A stretch of DNA of 64,000 bases from Hsuehochloa calcarea (lineage: Eukaryota; Streptophyta; Magnoliopsida; Poales; Poaceae), in assembly GCA_036346395.1 (NCBI GenBank), contig CM070598.1:8911517-8975516 (forward strand), read 5' to 3'. The notes under the pieces are model-generated. The model saw only the letters and a list, made by a program, of their open reading frames with translations, searched no databases and had not been told where the DNA came from. Made by a program: the position numbers and the translations under genes. Shown piece after piece: positions 23,301 through 35,034 of this stretch. Position 1 is the first letter of the stretch, and every line of letters begins with the position of its first letter.

Positions 23301-26300
23301 TATACTAGTCTCTAGATAGCATAACTTTTGAAATCCATTTCCTATGACTTTTATGGTTGCATGTCGAGTGTTTGTGTCTTTCATGCCCAATTATCTGGTA
23401 TATTTTGTGCATTGCATGTATAGACGTGTTCCTGGGTTAAATTGTAGACTTGTCCTCACATGTTCAGTAGTATCTAGTTATATTTTAGATTATTGTTTTT
23501 TTGGTGTTATGTTATAGAATTAAAATAATACTCACAATCATGACTTGTGAGCACTATGGAAAAAAGTTATAATGTCTATATTAAGTTGATTTATTGGTTT
23601 TCTCGTAATGCTAGATATGCCACATATTGTATCCTGGGGACGAATCACCAGAGGGGAAAGTTCTCCGCTTGAAGCAACAGTATACATTATGCTCGGCCTC
23701 ACTGCAGGATATTTTTGCCCGCTTCGAGAGGAGAGCTGGTGATTCTCTCAACTGGGAGGATTTTCCCTCTAAAGTTGCGGTGCAGATGAATGACACTCAT
23801 CCAACGCTGTGCATTCCCGAGTTAATGAGAATACTGATTGATGTTAAGGGATTGAGCTGGAGCGACGCTTGGAGTATCACAGAAAGGTATTCACGTTACC
23901 AAATTGGCTATCTTGAATGTAATAGGGACTTCAGTTTTATGTTTCTCCGGATCAAATTAACTTCTTATTTCATTTCCTCATTTGTCTTCATTCAATCTTG
24001 TACTAATTTCGTAATCATTTCCAGAACCATTGCATACACTAACCACACGGTGCTTCCTGAAGCTCTGGAGAAGTGGAGCTTGGACATAATGCAGAAACTT
24101 CTACCTCGACATATTGAGATCATAGAAACAATTGATGAGGAGGTATAAGATGTTCAGAAAAGTTTATGCAATTAATTTCATGCTCTGTAGTTCCTCTTAC
24201 GTTTCCTTGTCTTCATCCTTGGTTTGAAACAGTTGATGAACAGCATCATCTCAAAATATGGAACGGCAGATATTTCAATCTTAAAAAAGAAGCTGAAAGA
24301 AATGAGGATTTTAGACAACGTTGACCTTCCAGATTCTATTGCCAAACTATTTATTAAACCTAAAGAGAAAAAGGAATCTCCTGCTAAATCGAAGGAAAAG
24401 TTGCTTGCCAAATCGTTGGAATCTATTGCTGAGGTTGAGGAGAAACCTGTGTCGGAAGAAGTGGAGGAAAAAGTTGTATCCGAGACAATGGAGGAAAAAG
24501 TTGAATCTGAAGAAGCCGAGGAGGCAGAAAAAGAAGAACCTGAGTATGAGTTAGATCCATTTGCAAAATCTGAAAAAGAGGAACCTGAGTATGAGTTAGA
24601 TCCATTTGCAAAATCTGATCCTAAGTTACCAAGAGTAGTTCGAATGGCAAACCTCTGTGTTGTTGGTGGGCATTCAGTTAATGGTGTGGCTGAGATTCAC
24701 AGTGAAATTGTTAAACAAGATGTGTTCAATAGCTTTTACGAGGTATTTACATGAGGATTTTCGGTATTGGGATCTTATCTAACAACAATTTATATAACCA
24801 TCTGGACATAGGCTATTCATAGTATGCCATTCTGTTGTTTTTATTTGCCAGATGTGGCCTACTAAGTTCCAGAACAAAACAAATGGAGTGACTCCCAGGC
24901 GTTGGATCCGGTTTTGTAACCCTGAATTAAGTACAATCGTTTCAAAGTGGATAGGTTCTGATGACTGGGTTCTGAACACTGATAAACTTGCAGAACTGAA
25001 GAAGGTACTTCCACTTAGTCCCTTTCTCTAATTTTCAGTATTTACCCTTTGTTTTTATGGGTCGTTGTTTCCTATGCTTTATTTTTATATTGATGTTAAC
25101 TCATCCTGTAACAGTTTGCTGATAATGAAGATCTGCAATCAGCGTGGCGCACTGCTAAAAGGACTAACAAGATGAAGGTTGTTTCTCTAATAAGAGAGAA
25201 GACAGGATATATTGTCAGTCCAGACGCGATGTTTGATGTGCAGGTATATTTTCTATCTGAAGAACATCTATCATGTATTGGTTGACTTATTTTTTGTCAT
25301 CTGGATGCCTTAGGTGAAAAGGATACATGAATATAAACGGCAGCTGCTAAATATCCTTGGAATTGTCTACCGCTACAAGAAGATGAAAGAAATGAGTGCA
25401 GAAGAAAGAATAAAGAGCTTTGTTCCAAGGCTATGCATATTTGGTGGGAAAGCATTTGCCACTTATATACAGGCAAAGAGGATCGTGAAGTTTATTACAG
25501 ATGTTGCAGCCACTGTAAATCATGATCCTGACATTGGAGATTTATTGAAGGTAAATTTGTCCCTTTACTGTCACTTGTTACCTTTCATTTCTATCTGCTG
25601 TCAATGGCAATATGACCTTGACTAGTGGCCTAGCTGCTGCTGAAAAGCAACAAGTGCTATTTATGTTGATGATGTAAAAACTGAGAAATTGAGTAACCAC
25701 AGATTTTATTTGCCTTTTATTGCAATCAGACAACTGATGGTGATATTACTGACACTTGGGATGAGGTAAATATGTACTGACCGATTAAAAATTCTGAGGA
25801 TTTTTGTTTGTTGTCCAGGTTGTATTTGTTCCAGATTATAATGTTAGTGTTGCCGAGGCGCTCATTCCTGCCAGTGAATTGTCTCAGCATATCAGGTATT
25901 AATCTTGCTACTTTTTGTAGTCTGCAAATACATAGAAAAAGACTCTTACCTGGATTGGCTGAAGTGGAACTTTTCATGTGCCTTTTCGTTTATTATAATG
26001 CCTATGTAGGGATAACACCATTCAGAAGTGATACCACGTTTTTAAATTTCAATAGAAGATGCTCATTACTTAACACTCGTATTATCCATTCAGTACTGCT
26101 GGAATGGAAGCTAGTGGAACTAGCAACATGAAGTTTGCAATGAATGGTTGTATTCTTATTGGAACTTTGGATGGTGCGAATGTGGAGATCAGAGAGGAGG
26201 TTGGGGAGGAAAACTTCTTCCTTTTTGGTGCACAGGCACAAGAAATTGCCGGTTTGAGGAAAGAGAGAGCTGAGGGAAAGGTACTGCACTTGTTCATATA

Positions 26301-27599
26301 GCTATGCTTACAATCAAGGATAGAAAAACCGTTCCCGGCGCAATTCCCGGCCGGCGGCCGGTACCGGTAACCGGCCGGTTACCGGTTTTCCCGGGAATAA
26401 CTTGGTTGAATTTCGTTTAAATTTGCTTAAAAATCAACCGAAATTCGAAATTCGAAATTTGAATTTGTAAACTCCGGAAAAACTGGCCGGGATTTCAAAT
26501 CCCGCCGCCCACTGGTAAGGCCGGTTACCGCCGGTAACCGGCCGGGATGGAACCGGCGATTTCCATCCCTGCTTACAATCAAGCTTGCAAAGAGATCTCA
26601 ACACAAGCAAAATACAAAATTACAATCTCACCATTTTAATTTCCATTTGTAGTTTGTGCCTGACCCGAGATTTGAAGAGGTTAAGAAGTATGTCCGCAGT
26701 GGTGTCTTTGGGATCTGTAACTACGATGAATTGATGGGTTCTTTGGAAGAAAATGAAGGTTATGGACGTGCAGATTATTTTCTTGTTGGCAAGGATTTCC
26801 CCAGTTACATTGAATGCCAGGAAAAGGTTGATGAAGCATACCGAGATCAGAAAGTAAGTTGTTTAACTGACGCTATTTGTTTTGTTGGTGAACTGCACAC
26901 AATGATTATGCAAACTTCTTGAATTGTGATGACTACCACCATAGTGTTTCACTATAGAATGACTTAACTGAATCATATAAACAATTCTTTTTTGAAACTA
27001 TCTCTAGATATGTTGGAAGAACAACGTAAACTGTCAGAGTACAGTTGCGAGTTGTGTTATATTACTACACCTGTTGTTAGATGAGCTTTCATGAGCCTAG
27101 CTAGGTGATTCCTTCCGTTAAGTGCTTATGTGCATTCCAAAAGTAACTTCATAAGTTCAGAAAACAATCAGAGGCCATTGAGGGGTTGATTCCATCTGGT
27201 GTAGCCCTAGAAAAGTTTGGTGTGCTTTAGGATTCGGCAACTTTCTTTTTGGAAGAATGCAAAAGGCACTGCTCTGTTAATTCTCTATCCATTCGTTTTC
27301 ATTGCTTGGCAACATTTCTGGAGACAGATCAGACGATGATCGTTTCCATCTCTACATATATTTTACTGCGGATATTTTCACATTATGCTATTTCAAGTGC
27401 GGCTAACGTTGTTACTTTGCCACTATCTGTACACGGATATGCGAAGTGTCTATTCCTTATGTGTTCATCTCTGTACCCGCAGTTATGGACAAGGATGTCT
27501 ATCCTCAATACAGCCGGCTCCCCCAAGTTCAGCAGCGACCGGACAATTCACGAGTACGCCAAGGGCATTTGGGATATCAGCCAGGTCGTCCTGCCCTAG
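20399..27599 (+). CDS. PHO1: Plastidial alpha-1,4-glucan phosphorylase (starch phosphorylase, Pho1), 15 exons
   Basis: Transfers glucosyl units between glucose-1-phosphate and alpha-glucan ends in the plastid. Exons: 20399-20600, 21531-21763, 22088-22189, 22457-22633, 22784-23059, 23615-23886, 24025-24142, 24233-24742, 24852-25004, 25115-25243, 25314-25550, 25819-25895, 26094-26280, 26653-26853, 27483-27599. All are GT-AG with matching phases, giving 996 residues (plant Pho1 about 950-1000). An Arg/Gly-rich transit peptide lies in exon 1. The glycine loop ALGNGGLGRLASC is in exon 4. The charged insertion unique to the L-form lies in exon 8. The PLP lysine is in SNMKFAMNG (codon 26131-26133). 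The C-terminus is WDISQVVLP. The upstream ATG (20399) has A at -3; a second in-frame ATG at 20408 is possible. Oddities: a 45-bp tandem duplication in exon 8, two MITEs in introns, and Gly to Ala at the exon 2/3 junction. Confidence 0.96.
21823..22051. mobile_element. hAT-like MITE in intron 2 of the phosphorylase gene
   Basis: A 229-bp element with diverged terminal inverted repeats (TAAGAGAAAAAAT and the inverse of TAGGGATAAAAAC). Near-identical 8-bp flanks GTTGTGAA/GTTGTGAT (21815-21822, 22052-22059) fit a hAT-type target duplication. The interior is GC-rich with CCGGTTACCGG-type palindromes around an AT-rich centre. It shares family and interior words with the copy in intron 13. Confidence 0.8.
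24527..24616 (+). repeat. 45-bp in-frame tandem duplication in phosphorylase exon 8
   Basis: Two adjacent 45-bp units (24527-24571, 24572-24616) differ by a single synonymous base. Each encodes the 15 residues EKEEPEYELDPFAKS. They lie at the end of the acidic L-form insertion, just before the conserved DPKLPRVVRMANL block. Confidence 0.95.
26315..26571. mobile_element. hAT-like MITE in intron 13 of the phosphorylase gene
   Basis: A 257-bp element beginning CAAGGATAGAAA and ending with the inverse of CAGGGATGGAAA. It is flanked by perfect 8-bp duplications CTTACAAT (26307-26314, 26572-26579). The interior has GCCGG/CCGGTAACCGG palindromes and an AT-rich middle matching the intron 2 copy in inverse orientation. 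No coding capacity. Confidence 0.92.
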
Positions 27600-29940
27600 A
27601 TAGAACACCGGCAGCTCCTGCCTACCGCCGGCAACCTTCAGTGTCAAGGCGCGCAATTGGCCGCAGCATTTGCCGATCAGCTCCTTGACAGGAAGGTTTG
27701 GTCGCCCCAGTTTTGTGTATACAAACGCGAGTTGAGGCATGGAACAATGACGCAGCATGGGAAGATGGAACAATGCAGGATAGTTCATCTGTACTAATCA
27801 CGGCGGTTAACGGGTTAGGCCAGAACATTGCCCAGTCTGGAACCTGTTATGCTGTGATTGTGTATATCCCCTTAATAATGTTGAAGCGAGACATCAAACA
27901 GCATCCTTGCTTATCCTGTCATGTAACGTTTCCATTGCCCCGGCCGTAGCATATTGCTGGGATCATATTAGGCTCTCTATTCTATTATCAAGGAAAAGGG
28001 TAGGAAAGTACCGAGTACCAGGGAATGCTAGTGCTAGCGTGACATCTCCAGATTCTCCACCATTGCTAACGTGATCGGTGGGGTCGTTTAGTGACATCTT
28101 TATCTCCCAAGATCGATCACACAAGCAGCCATGCTCTTCTCCCAAGATAAGAAGAAAGGGATATACAGAACAGAATGATGGGTAGGATCAAGGTTAGAAT
28201 AGGCTTCACTTAAACAAACCCATCTACATTAGAGGAGATACGGAGTAGAGATAAGAGGATTAGATATGGTCATAGCGAGTTTCATGGACCACCGGTCGAT
28301 CTACCGACGGCCAGCCACTGTCTTTTTAGAGGGGAACAGGTGAAAAGGTCCCCTTGGATTTGTCTGCTCTCGCGCCCCACTAGACCTTCAAATTAAGCAT
28401 GCATCGCTTGCCTACGCAGCTTTTCGCCGTCCTCGGCCTCTGCTTTTCGTCCCCCCGAATCTGAATCCAAATTTGAACCGTAAATCACCACCTGTCTCGT
28501 GCTGTATATAGATGGTGTGCACTGTTGCATGTTTAATTAATTAGTTGAGTCTTGATCGATGGAAAAGTTGCCACATTGCGTATCGATGGAAAAGTTGCCG
28601 CATCGCGAGTCACCATTAATCCTGTTACATAGAGTTGCCGCATCGGAGATCTTCCTATCAATATGGCGCGTCGGCGTCTTCGGATGTTACCATCAACCTA
28701 GCATTACTGGCTAGTAGCAAGTAGTATCAACTACTCCCTCCGCTTCTCTATATTTGTTCATCACATCTAGAATATATGTTTCAATATGTTTACTTATAAT
28801 CGAATGTTTAAGTAGATCATAATACACAGCAGGCACATGTACTGTAGTTCGTTGTTAATTCTAGTACTGACAATTCGTTGTTAATTCTAGTACTGACAAA
28901 GGCCGAGCGCTAGCTAGCAAGTAGCAGGAGCGCCTGGCTTTAATCATCAATAGTACAGATGCGAATGCGCAGTATACATTCTTACTCGTACGCTTGGAAC
29001 GAACTTAGGCCCGTGTGAAACACAGGAGCATCACATAAATTCTGTAGGAAACAGGACAATTCCAGTAGGAACTGGGGCAAAAAAAATCCAATGTTGCAAA
29101 TGGGCTTATAAATGAAAACAAGGGCGATATTTGTCACGCAAAATTAGGGAGATGGTTTGGTGGGCATTGAATGAGACGGTGATACCTGGCCTCACATGCA
29201 TGTGAGGCCTATTTTACATTCACTGTGACACATAGGTCCCGATCACACGCTATATAGGGGAACAAAAGGGTGCACGGATAATCCTAAAAAAGGTACGGAG
29301 ATCATATGTAAGTGACATACTCACTGTATGACGTATAGACCACGTGGTTTGATTCTAATTTAGATGTTGAATATTTGATATCGGTGTTGATAAGTTTGGA
29401 AGAGTAAACTCTTAGTTTAGCATATTGTTAGGTTTGTTGTCAAGTGATCGGTGGTCCGACTAGCCACACCAAACGGTCTGAGCTGCTATGGACGGCAGTC
29501 AGACTAATGCAACATTTTGAGGAATGGACATCAAATATTTATGTGGGAGTGTTTATGGATATGTTTGCACTAGGTGTCATTGAAAATGGAGACTCAACGT
29601 GTATCTAATTTTCCGAAAAGTCCAAAGAGGGGTGTTGTCGATGATCGAATCACCGATCTTACGAAATAAAACAGAGGAAAATAACAAATAGTTCTTGGGA
29701 GAGGATGTGACTGCTCTTTATTTCTATGAACTAGATATGGGCTATTAAATATCTGGTTGTCCCCTCAGATCTAGATCTATTTGTAGTGAGAAATATCTCT
29801 GATATATATGCGGTTGCTTTGAAGGAGGCAACCGGCTCTAGGGCGCATTTGCTGATAGAAATAGCGTATATTTTCAAGTGTGGTTGTAGATCTATTTATT
29901 TTTGGTGATCTAAGGTTAATATTCATTTGTCTCTGATACG
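27600..29940. other. Phosphorylase 3' UTR and intergenic sequence
   Basis: Roughly 27600-27960 should be the 3' UTR, but no clear poly(A) signal decides its end. Beyond it no gene is recognised. At 28733 the sequence CTACTCCCTCCGC resembles one end of a Stowaway-type MITE, but I found no partner end, so it is a fragment at best. The phrase AATTCGTTGTTAATTCTAG is directly repeated near 28860-28890. Confidence 0.5.
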
Positions 29941-30348
29941 ACTGCTTTGAAGAAGACGACGAGTACGCCTAAGAAAGCAACCAAGCCCACCACGGAGCAT
30001 GATCTTTTTTTTTGTTGTCGTCCACACAACATGAGATGATGAGACGGTAGCTACGACCTACTTCATCAAACTTGACACACTCTCCTGGCAGCCGTGCTTC
30101 TTGAACTTGCAGGGGCTGGTCATACCATGATTGTATTCCGGCTTGGCACACTCTTACTTCATTAGCATGATTTGGCTGGTCGGTATGACCAACCCCTGCT
30201 AGTTCAAGAAGCATGGTTGCCAGGAGAGTGTCAGGTTCGATGAGGTTGGCCGTGGCTGCTGTCTCATCCTCCTCATGCTGCGTGGATCATGCTTCGTGGT
30301 GGGATTGGTTGCTTTCTTAGGTGTACTCGCCGTCTTCTTCAAAGCAGT
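29941..30348. repeat. 408-bp long inverted repeat (hairpin-forming)
   Basis: The left arm begins ACTGCTTTGAAGAAGACG at 29941. The right arm ends with its inverse at 30348. Matching continues inward through CCTAAGAAAGCAACCAA, CAAACTTGACACTCTCCTGGCA-like and GGGGTTGGTCATACC-like stretches to a loop of about 40-60 bases near 30130-30175. The arms are imperfect (mismatches and small gaps). A transcript would fold into a stem of about 170-190 base pairs, a plausible siRNA source. No known protein is encoded and no target duplication was found. Confidence 0.8.
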
Positions 30349-31085
30349 GGCGCTTATCAAAGACGGTTCTTGTTAATAACCGTTTGTGATACATATCACA
30401 GACGGTTTCAATTACAAACCGTCCATGATAAATAAACACCACAGACGGTTCTTTTTAATAATCGTCTACAATAATTAAACATCACAAACTGTTGTAGTTT
30501 ATAACCAGCTGTGATACGTATCACAGATGGTTTATCCCACTAAACCGCCTATGATGGTTTCTTCCATATCTAAAAAATGACCCATTTTTCTTCTGCTAGC
30601 ATTAGAAGTATCACTAAAAAAGTACCGCTAATTTTACAAGTGTTTGGAGCATGCTAGAATTGAAGATGGAGCACATTCTGGACCATATCAAGTGACTGGA
30701 GAAGATTGTGTGTGTGCATATATTATTGTTGCAATTTATGATATATTTGTTAAGTAATCGAGTAACTATATCACAGACGGTTCTTATTAAGAACCATTAG
30801 TGAAGTGTCCACTATCACATACGGTTATTTTTTAGAACCGCCTGTGATAATTCACACACGGTTCTTAAGAATAACCGTCTATGACTAGTCACAGACGGTT
30901 ATTCTTAAGAACCGTCTGTGAATTATCACAGATGGTTCTATTTATAGACTGTCTGTGATAATTACATATTTCCAAAGGAACCGTTTGTGATGAGTACAAC
31001 ACAAATGGTTCCTTACAACACAAACGGTTCCTTTGGAGCCGTCTGCGATGAAGCGTCCAGGATAGCTTGTCTTGTTATGATTGAG
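30349..31085. mobile_element. Decayed CACTA derivative, element 2 (no genes)
   Basis: Subterminal palindromes of the ACAGACGGTT/AACCGTCTGTGAT family occupy 30360-30545 and 30770-31050. Between them is a block (30602-30720) nearly matching 17694-17810 of element 1. The right end (GATAGCTTGTCTTGTTATGATTG) is a degenerate form of the element 1 end. The left CACTA terminus is not intact, so the limits are approximate. It is a short internally deleted relative of element 1. Confidence 0.7.
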
Positions 31086-31864
31086 GGTGCTAGAACGTAT
31101 GGGAAACCATCATTAGCCATCTTGGATTGATTTCTCCAACGAGCTCCTCTCAATCACTGTTTTTGTATTTGGCCCGGTTTTGATGCAACCTTCGCTCCAA
31201 CGGAAAAGGTCGAAACTTTGGCAATGATTTTCAAGATATTTGACTGAAATAGGTTCTTGACATCATAGAGAAAGAGTGTTTCAAGTTTCATGAAGTTTTG
31301 AGTTGTGGATCAAAAGTTGGATAAATTTGTTATTTTGAAATCGTGTTAAAATTCAGTTTTGTGCTTATTTTCACCTGCTCAGATCGCTACTGTTCATTCG
31401 GTATAACCACACTATTCATCATGTCTGACTGGTCTAGTGAGGATTTTGGTGAGCCTTGATCCTCTTGTTGGCCGATTCTTATTTGAATGATTTTCTCTGA
31501 TCTTCATAGCTTCACATAGCTAGTGGAGTAAAAGAACCTTGAACTTCTTTAAGGGAAAAGTTTTTGAAGAGATCGTTATTTGTGTGGTGTCTATTCAACC
31601 CCTTCTAGTCGCCTCCACGGTCCAACATATTACCATATCCTCTATATGTAGGATTAAAATAGCTTTTTCGGCGAAGTCATACTTTAAATTTTACATATCA
31701 ATGGAAGAAACCCAGTGACAAAAAGAGAGAGAGAGAGAGAGAGTACAATCCAATAGGAAAGACAGAACTACCTCTCAGTGTGCAACAGTAGATGGGTTAA
31801 ATTTGAAAATAATTAACTTTAGAGAGATAAACTCGCTAGTCGACCCTAGCTGGTCAAGTTGACA
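31086..31864. other. Intergenic; contains a GA microsatellite
   Basis: No gene recognised. A (GA)n tract lies at about 31722-31743. Parts resemble generic retrotransposon-derived sequence, but I can identify no domain. Confidence 0.5.
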
Positions 31865-32818
31865 GTGTGTTTGGATAGAGGTACGAAGCTGAACGGGATG
31901 GTTCGGTTCAAGAAATGAGTCTATCCAAGCGTTTGGTTGGTTGAGTATCAAATGATCCTGCATGAGATGGTTCAAGTTAGGAGAATATTCTCCTTTTTTG
32001 TTGTATCATCCCATACGACGAAATCGACCGAACCACACGATTCACCCTCTTACTCTCGCCTCCAATAACGCTCGCGCCAGCCACCGCCACTGTTCCACCA
32101 ACCTGACGAGCTTCATCCACCGTCACCCATGTCAGCTCATGTTCCCAGGCACGTCGTGTAAAACTCCCAACCAATTTTGGTTATTGTCCACAGGAGCTCG
32201 CGCCATGGTCTTCTTTCCTATGTTTGGCCAAAACCGCTGCCACCATCGTCGTTAATCACCCGATGGGTTCTTGATTCCCCTTTACTCAAGCTTCCCCAAG
32301 CCACCCCTTCCATCCCCTACCACCCGCTCTGACTCCCACTCCCAGTATCGTCGCCACCATGATGGACCCGCTACGCCGCCACGAGCTCCGTCACCGACCC
32401 GACTTAGGCCACCCTTGTCGCCAACGTATGCACCGACGTCATCCCATCACCTCCCTCTTGCCTGTGCGTGCACTATCTTTCCCCCACCTTCCCTCCAGCG
32501 CCACCGCTGCTGTGGTCTACCTTCCACCGCGCCACTACCACCCCTGGACCCCTCTTCCCCGCGGGAACCCATTTTTGGGGCCTCCCCATCCTCTTGGTAG
32601 CTCCCCCACCATCGGCGACCCCGCCGAGTCGTCTTTGCACCACCTCTGTTTTCTCTATGTATCTCTCTCTGTGGCCAACTTCATCCTCCAACCAAACAAA
32701 ATCTCGTATCATCCCATCCAAGCAACCAAATACACTCTTGTATCATTCCATTCAAGATCATCTCATCTATCTTGTACCATCTCATTCTATTCAACTTCAT
32801 ATCTCCATCCAAACACAC
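31865..32818. mobile_element. Terminal-inverted-repeat element with a GC-rich interior
   Basis: The left end GTGTGTTTGGATAGAGGTAC and the inverse of the right end, GTGTGTTTGGATGGAGATAT, are diverged inverted repeats. Similarity extends more than 100 bases inward through GAAGYTGAA and GAGATGGTNCAAG words. The interior (about 32030-32640) is C-rich and unlike the AT-rich ends, so it may be captured sequence. No target duplication could be fixed and no transposase is present, so the superfamily is left open. Confidence 0.6.
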
Positions 32819-33319
32819 CCTAACTAATCACTAGATGGTTGCAGATGCCCCGTGACTTTCAAGAGTTAAATAAAACCATTCCTTCGACCCACTTGATGCA
32901 ATCCACTAGCCAATATTGGCGAGCGAATAATTAATGATCAATTTTCAAATATGTGAAATTTGACTCTTTTTTTAGTAATAAGGGTTTAACTTTATCACCC
33001 AAAAGATCACAACCATAGTGTATGCACCATATGCATGGGCGGACCCAAAGAAGGTTGGCACCAACTCAAATTTAAGTTTTTAGTGGAATAACTCAGTGTC
33101 TAATCATGTATGCCCTTGCTCAGTCCAGCAGAGATACCTGACAGCCAGTTCACTTGCGTTCTCACTCATTTTTTGGACTGGGTCAGTGGGTGCATATGTA
33201 TGTATATATATATATATACAGAGAGAGAGAGAGAGAGTTAATTTGGTCGTACACTATTAAGCCATGCTCACCCGTCCACCCTCGTGCAACAACTCCATGC
33301 CGTCGGCGTCCATAGCAAT
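32819..33319. other. Intergenic; compound TA/GA microsatellite
   Basis: A (TA)n tract followed by (GA)n lies at about 33203-33238. Nothing else is recognised. The sequence ends at the AAT target duplication of CACTA element 3. Confidence 0.5.
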
Positions 33320-34946
33320 CACTACTACACAAAAGCTCATCACAGATGGTTCTAAACCATCATCACAGATGATTTTTAAACCGTCTGAATTTTTATGTTT
33401 GTGATGACACGAGGTCATCACAGACAGGTTTTGAACTGTCTGTGAAAAAGCTATCACAAACGGTTCTATTCACGAACCGTCTGTGATAGTGACTATCACA
33501 AACGGTTCATGAATAGAACCGTCTGTGATAGTCTATTTTCACAGACGGTTCGTGAATAGAACTGTCTGTGATAGTTTTTTCTATGACAAAAAAAATAAAA
33601 ACGAATTTTCACTTCGTCTGGAGCCTCTCGAGCCTTGCGAATGAATCTGATATTGATTTTCGGATTGAACTTTTCGCTAGCTTTCCCACAATAGCCATAG
33701 CATCACAGTAGCATCAACTCAATCCATTCACAGAGTACTAAAAACAACACGGCATGCATCACCCACATCACAGTAGCATAACTCAATCCATTCACAGAGC
33801 ACTAACTCGTCATAGTAGTAATCCACATCACAGAGCAAAAGAAGGAGTAAAGAGAATGAGGTCGTGGGAGGCTGGGGTGACGAGGTTATAGGAGGCCGGC
33901 GACGATGAGGCCGGGGCGAGGTGGAGGAGGCCGCGGGCGACGAACTCAGGGGAGGACGGGGCGACGAAGTAGAGGAGGCCGGGGACGACGAGGTCGTGGG
34001 AGGCCGGCGACAATGAGGCTAGGGCGGGGGAGGCCGGAGCGCAACGTCAGGGCGAGACGGAGATGGCATAGGAGAAATGGTAGAGGAGGAGATGGAGATG
34101 GCAAATGAGGAGATGGAGATGGCAAATGAGGAGATGAAGGACTCTGTTAATACAAAGAGATTTTCGGCAGCCCGCCCATTAAGTGCAAATTTTCATTTTC
34201 CCACCTAACGAAACAAAAGTATCATGCATTGTTTTATACAAAACCGCTCAGGATGACATATGATGACGTATCACAGACGGTTCGTGATAAGCGTCTCATC
34301 ACAGACTGTTCTTAATACGAACCGTCTGTGACGAGTATCTCATCACACCGTCTATGATTTTAGGGTTTTACTATGCCCATCAATTGTGTGCCATGGCAGA
34401 GGATTAGCTGCTGCGGCAGTGGATTAGCTGCTCAAACCCTACCGCGGCAGAGGATTGGCTGCCCAAACCCTACTACGGCAGAGGATTGGCTGCCCAAACC
34501 CTACCACGACAGAGTATTGGTAAAAATCCAAGTCATGGTAAAAATTTCAAACCATGGTAAAAATCCAAGTTATGGTAAATCTAAAATCACAGACGGTTCT
34601 AACCACGAACCGTCTGTGATATCACAGACGGTTCGTGGTTAGAACCGTCTGTGATATTTCACATATGGTTCTAACAACGAACCGTCTGTGATATCTACAT
34701 ATCACAGACGGTTCTCTCTAGAACCGTCTGTGATAGTTACATATCACAGACGGTTCGTTTTGGAACCGTCTGTGATGAGGCGTCTTCTATGGCCTGTTTT
34801 GTAGTAGTGAAGCGACCCCGGCTACCAGTAAGAAATGAATATTGAGAGAGTTACTGGGCTTAATTTTCAGTGGTGAACAGCTTGGAATTGATCAGTTTGA
34901 AACCGTCTGTGATGAGGCGTGTTCTATGGCCTATTTTGTAGTAGTG
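33320..34946. mobile_element. Short non-autonomous CACTA transposon, element 3
   Basis: The left end is CACTACTACACAAAAGC and the right end the inverse of CACTACTACAAAATAGGCC. AAT flanks both sides (33317-33319 and 34947-34949). Subterminal hairpins of the ATCACAGACGGTT type occupy 33340-33580 and 34265-34780. The interior has a purine-rich GAGGCCGGGG-type block (33850-34140) and no transposase. A second copy of the right terminus lies inside, at 34801-34809, because of a 137-bp tandem duplication that includes flanking DNA. Confidence 0.9.
34387..34520. repeat. Short tandem repeats inside CACTA element 3
   Basis: Three to four copies of a unit of about 36 bases containing GGCAGAGGATTGGCTGC and CAAACCCTAC. 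They are followed by three copies of a GGTAAAAATCCAAG-like unit (about 34519-34580). They lie between the internal sequence and the right subterminal palindromes. Confidence 0.8.
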
Positions 34947-35034
34947 AATCGACCCCGGCTACCAGTAAGAAATGAATATTGAGAGAGTTACTGGGCTTAA
35001 TTTTCGGTGGTGAACAGCTTGGAATTGATCAGTT
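34761..35034. repeat. 137-bp tandem duplication spanning the right end of CACTA element 3
   Basis: Unit 1 (about 34761-34897) and unit 2 (about 34898-35034) are nearly identical. Each contains the last subterminal repeat, the GTAGTAGTG terminus and about 85 bases of flanking DNA (GAAATGAATATTGAGAGAG and on). Only unit 2 keeps the AAT target duplication; unit 1 reads AAG at that place. Confidence 0.92.

Noticed and set aside
28733..28800. Stowaway-type terminus CTACTCCCTCCGC
   Set aside because: No matching inverted end or TA duplication could be found nearby, so no complete element is called.
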